Source: a virus
Virus record (IMG/VR): IMGVR_UViG_3300036770_008166
Coordinates: 1 to 64,000 of that record
Direction: 5' to 3' (one strand)
Length of the DNA stretch: 64,000 nucleotides
Positions within the stretch are counted from its first letter, which is position 1. Each line of letters starts with the position of its first letter. The position numbers were made by a program, and so were the translations under genes. Below the pieces are notes generated by a model. That model saw nothing but the letters and a program-made list of their open reading frames with translations, was not told the DNA's origin and searched no databases. Shown one piece after another: positions 63,682 through 64,000 of the stretch.

Positions 63682-64000
63682 TCAACAAAAAATCTCTCTT
63701 AGTTTTTCATACCTCAATTGCATAAAAATCTCATAATTATGCTCCAGCACAGATTGCATATCATTTAAAATGACACGACATTTTTCATGATTCCAATCTG
63801 CAATTTCATCCAAGAGCTCAACTATCATCTTGATCCTGGTTTGATCCGTCTGTCCATCATAATCTTCAGACCACCACCGACCAAAAGTCTGGAATCCCAA
63901 TTTTCGTAAATGATACAAATAACTACCTGTACCTAGCACTATGAAAGGACGACGCGCAATGATGCAGCGCCAGAGTTTTTCTGTGACTAAAAAATTATTG
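63682..64000 (-). CDS. TEK-motif glycosyltransferase-like protein (copy 8), partial
   Basis: The 3' part of a gene cut by the window edge (106 residues visible). FLVTEKLWRCIIARRPFIVLGTGSYLYHLRKLGFQTFGRWWSEDYDG contains all C-terminal landmarks of the family. It shows that the minus-strand operon continues beyond the window. Confidence 0.65.
   Translation of the reverse strand, partial: NNFLVTEKLWRCIIARRPFIVLGTGSYLYHLRKLGFQTFGRWWSEDYDGQTDQTRIKMIVELLDEIADWNHEKCRVILNDMQSVLEHNYEIFMQLRYEKLREIFC

Noticed and set aside
1-64000. CRISPR arrays, insertion sequences, integrase/att sites, rRNA
   Set aside because: No regularly spaced direct repeats, transposase or recombinase motifs, terminal inverted repeats of IS type, or rRNA segments were seen.

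Overview
The window reads as part of a large tailed-phage genome with a T4-like / cyanomyovirus-like gene repertoire. Genes are nearly contiguous, most junctions are ATGA or 4-30 nt overlaps, and many short proteins resemble the conserved unknowns of T4-like environmental phages. A 5'-3' exonuclease, ThyX, a MazG-like enzyme, a MoxR/VWA pair and a tRNA cluster fit the same picture. No capsid, tail, terminase, polymerase or integrase gene is visible, so this is an early/accessory section. The host is inferred: the PstS looks betaproteobacterial, and the phage encodes a two-piece (permuted) tmRNA, a form known from alpha- and betaproteobacteria and cyanobacteria. A freshwater betaproteobacterium is my best guess, but it is not proven.

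Layout. 1-15.1 kb (+): sugar genes (glycosyltransferase, GalE, mini-DegT), then 7-deazaguanine precursor genes (folE, queD, queE) mixed with a B12-type radical SAM protein, a phosphoribosyltransferase, a 5'-3' exonuclease, an MBD4-like DNA glycosylase and many small unknowns. 15.1-17.8 kb (-): two glycosyltransferase-like proteins and an unknown. 17.8-18.0 kb: an orphan ncRNA with its own promoter and terminator. 18.0-20.5 kb (+): small unknowns. 20.6-24.7 kb (-): a phosphate-stress/lipid-remodelling module (pstS, agt-like glycosyltransferase, plcP-like phosphoesterase) with a TerC membrane protein. 24.8-29.1 kb (+): RNA region with eight tRNAs, an armless tRNA-like element, the tmRNA, two structured ncRNA candidates, an AhpC/AhpD pair and an AT-rich homing-type endonuclease. 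29.2-31.2 kb: an RNA polymerase omega-subunit homologue and a structured RNA closed by a 17-bp perfect stem. 31.2-35.8 kb: two methyltransferases, an MFS transporter and a PP-loop ATPase. 35.8-42.8 kb: MoxR ATPase, VWA metallopeptidase, ThyX and T4-like unknowns.

42.7-64 kb is an extensive surface-chemistry island: SDR epimerase, DegT aminotransferase, a 1010-aa repeat protein, tandem TEK-motif glycosyltransferase-like proteins and an amidinotransferase. It then continues as one minus-strand operon running off the window edge. That operon holds five radical SAM proteins with an N-terminal twitch/SPASM-like cysteine domain, interleaved with TEK proteins. It ends in small genes (one DUF1289-like), a carbamoyltransferase, a P-loop kinase-nucleotidyltransferase fusion and a DUF2061 membrane protein.

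Taken together, the phage appears to invest in (i) keeping a phosphate-starved, oxidatively stressed host productive, (ii) its own translation/transcription support RNAs and proteins, and (iii) a large, apparently uncharacterised biosynthetic pathway for a modified sugar, glycan or peptide. Functions are inferred by reading motifs only; no database search was run.
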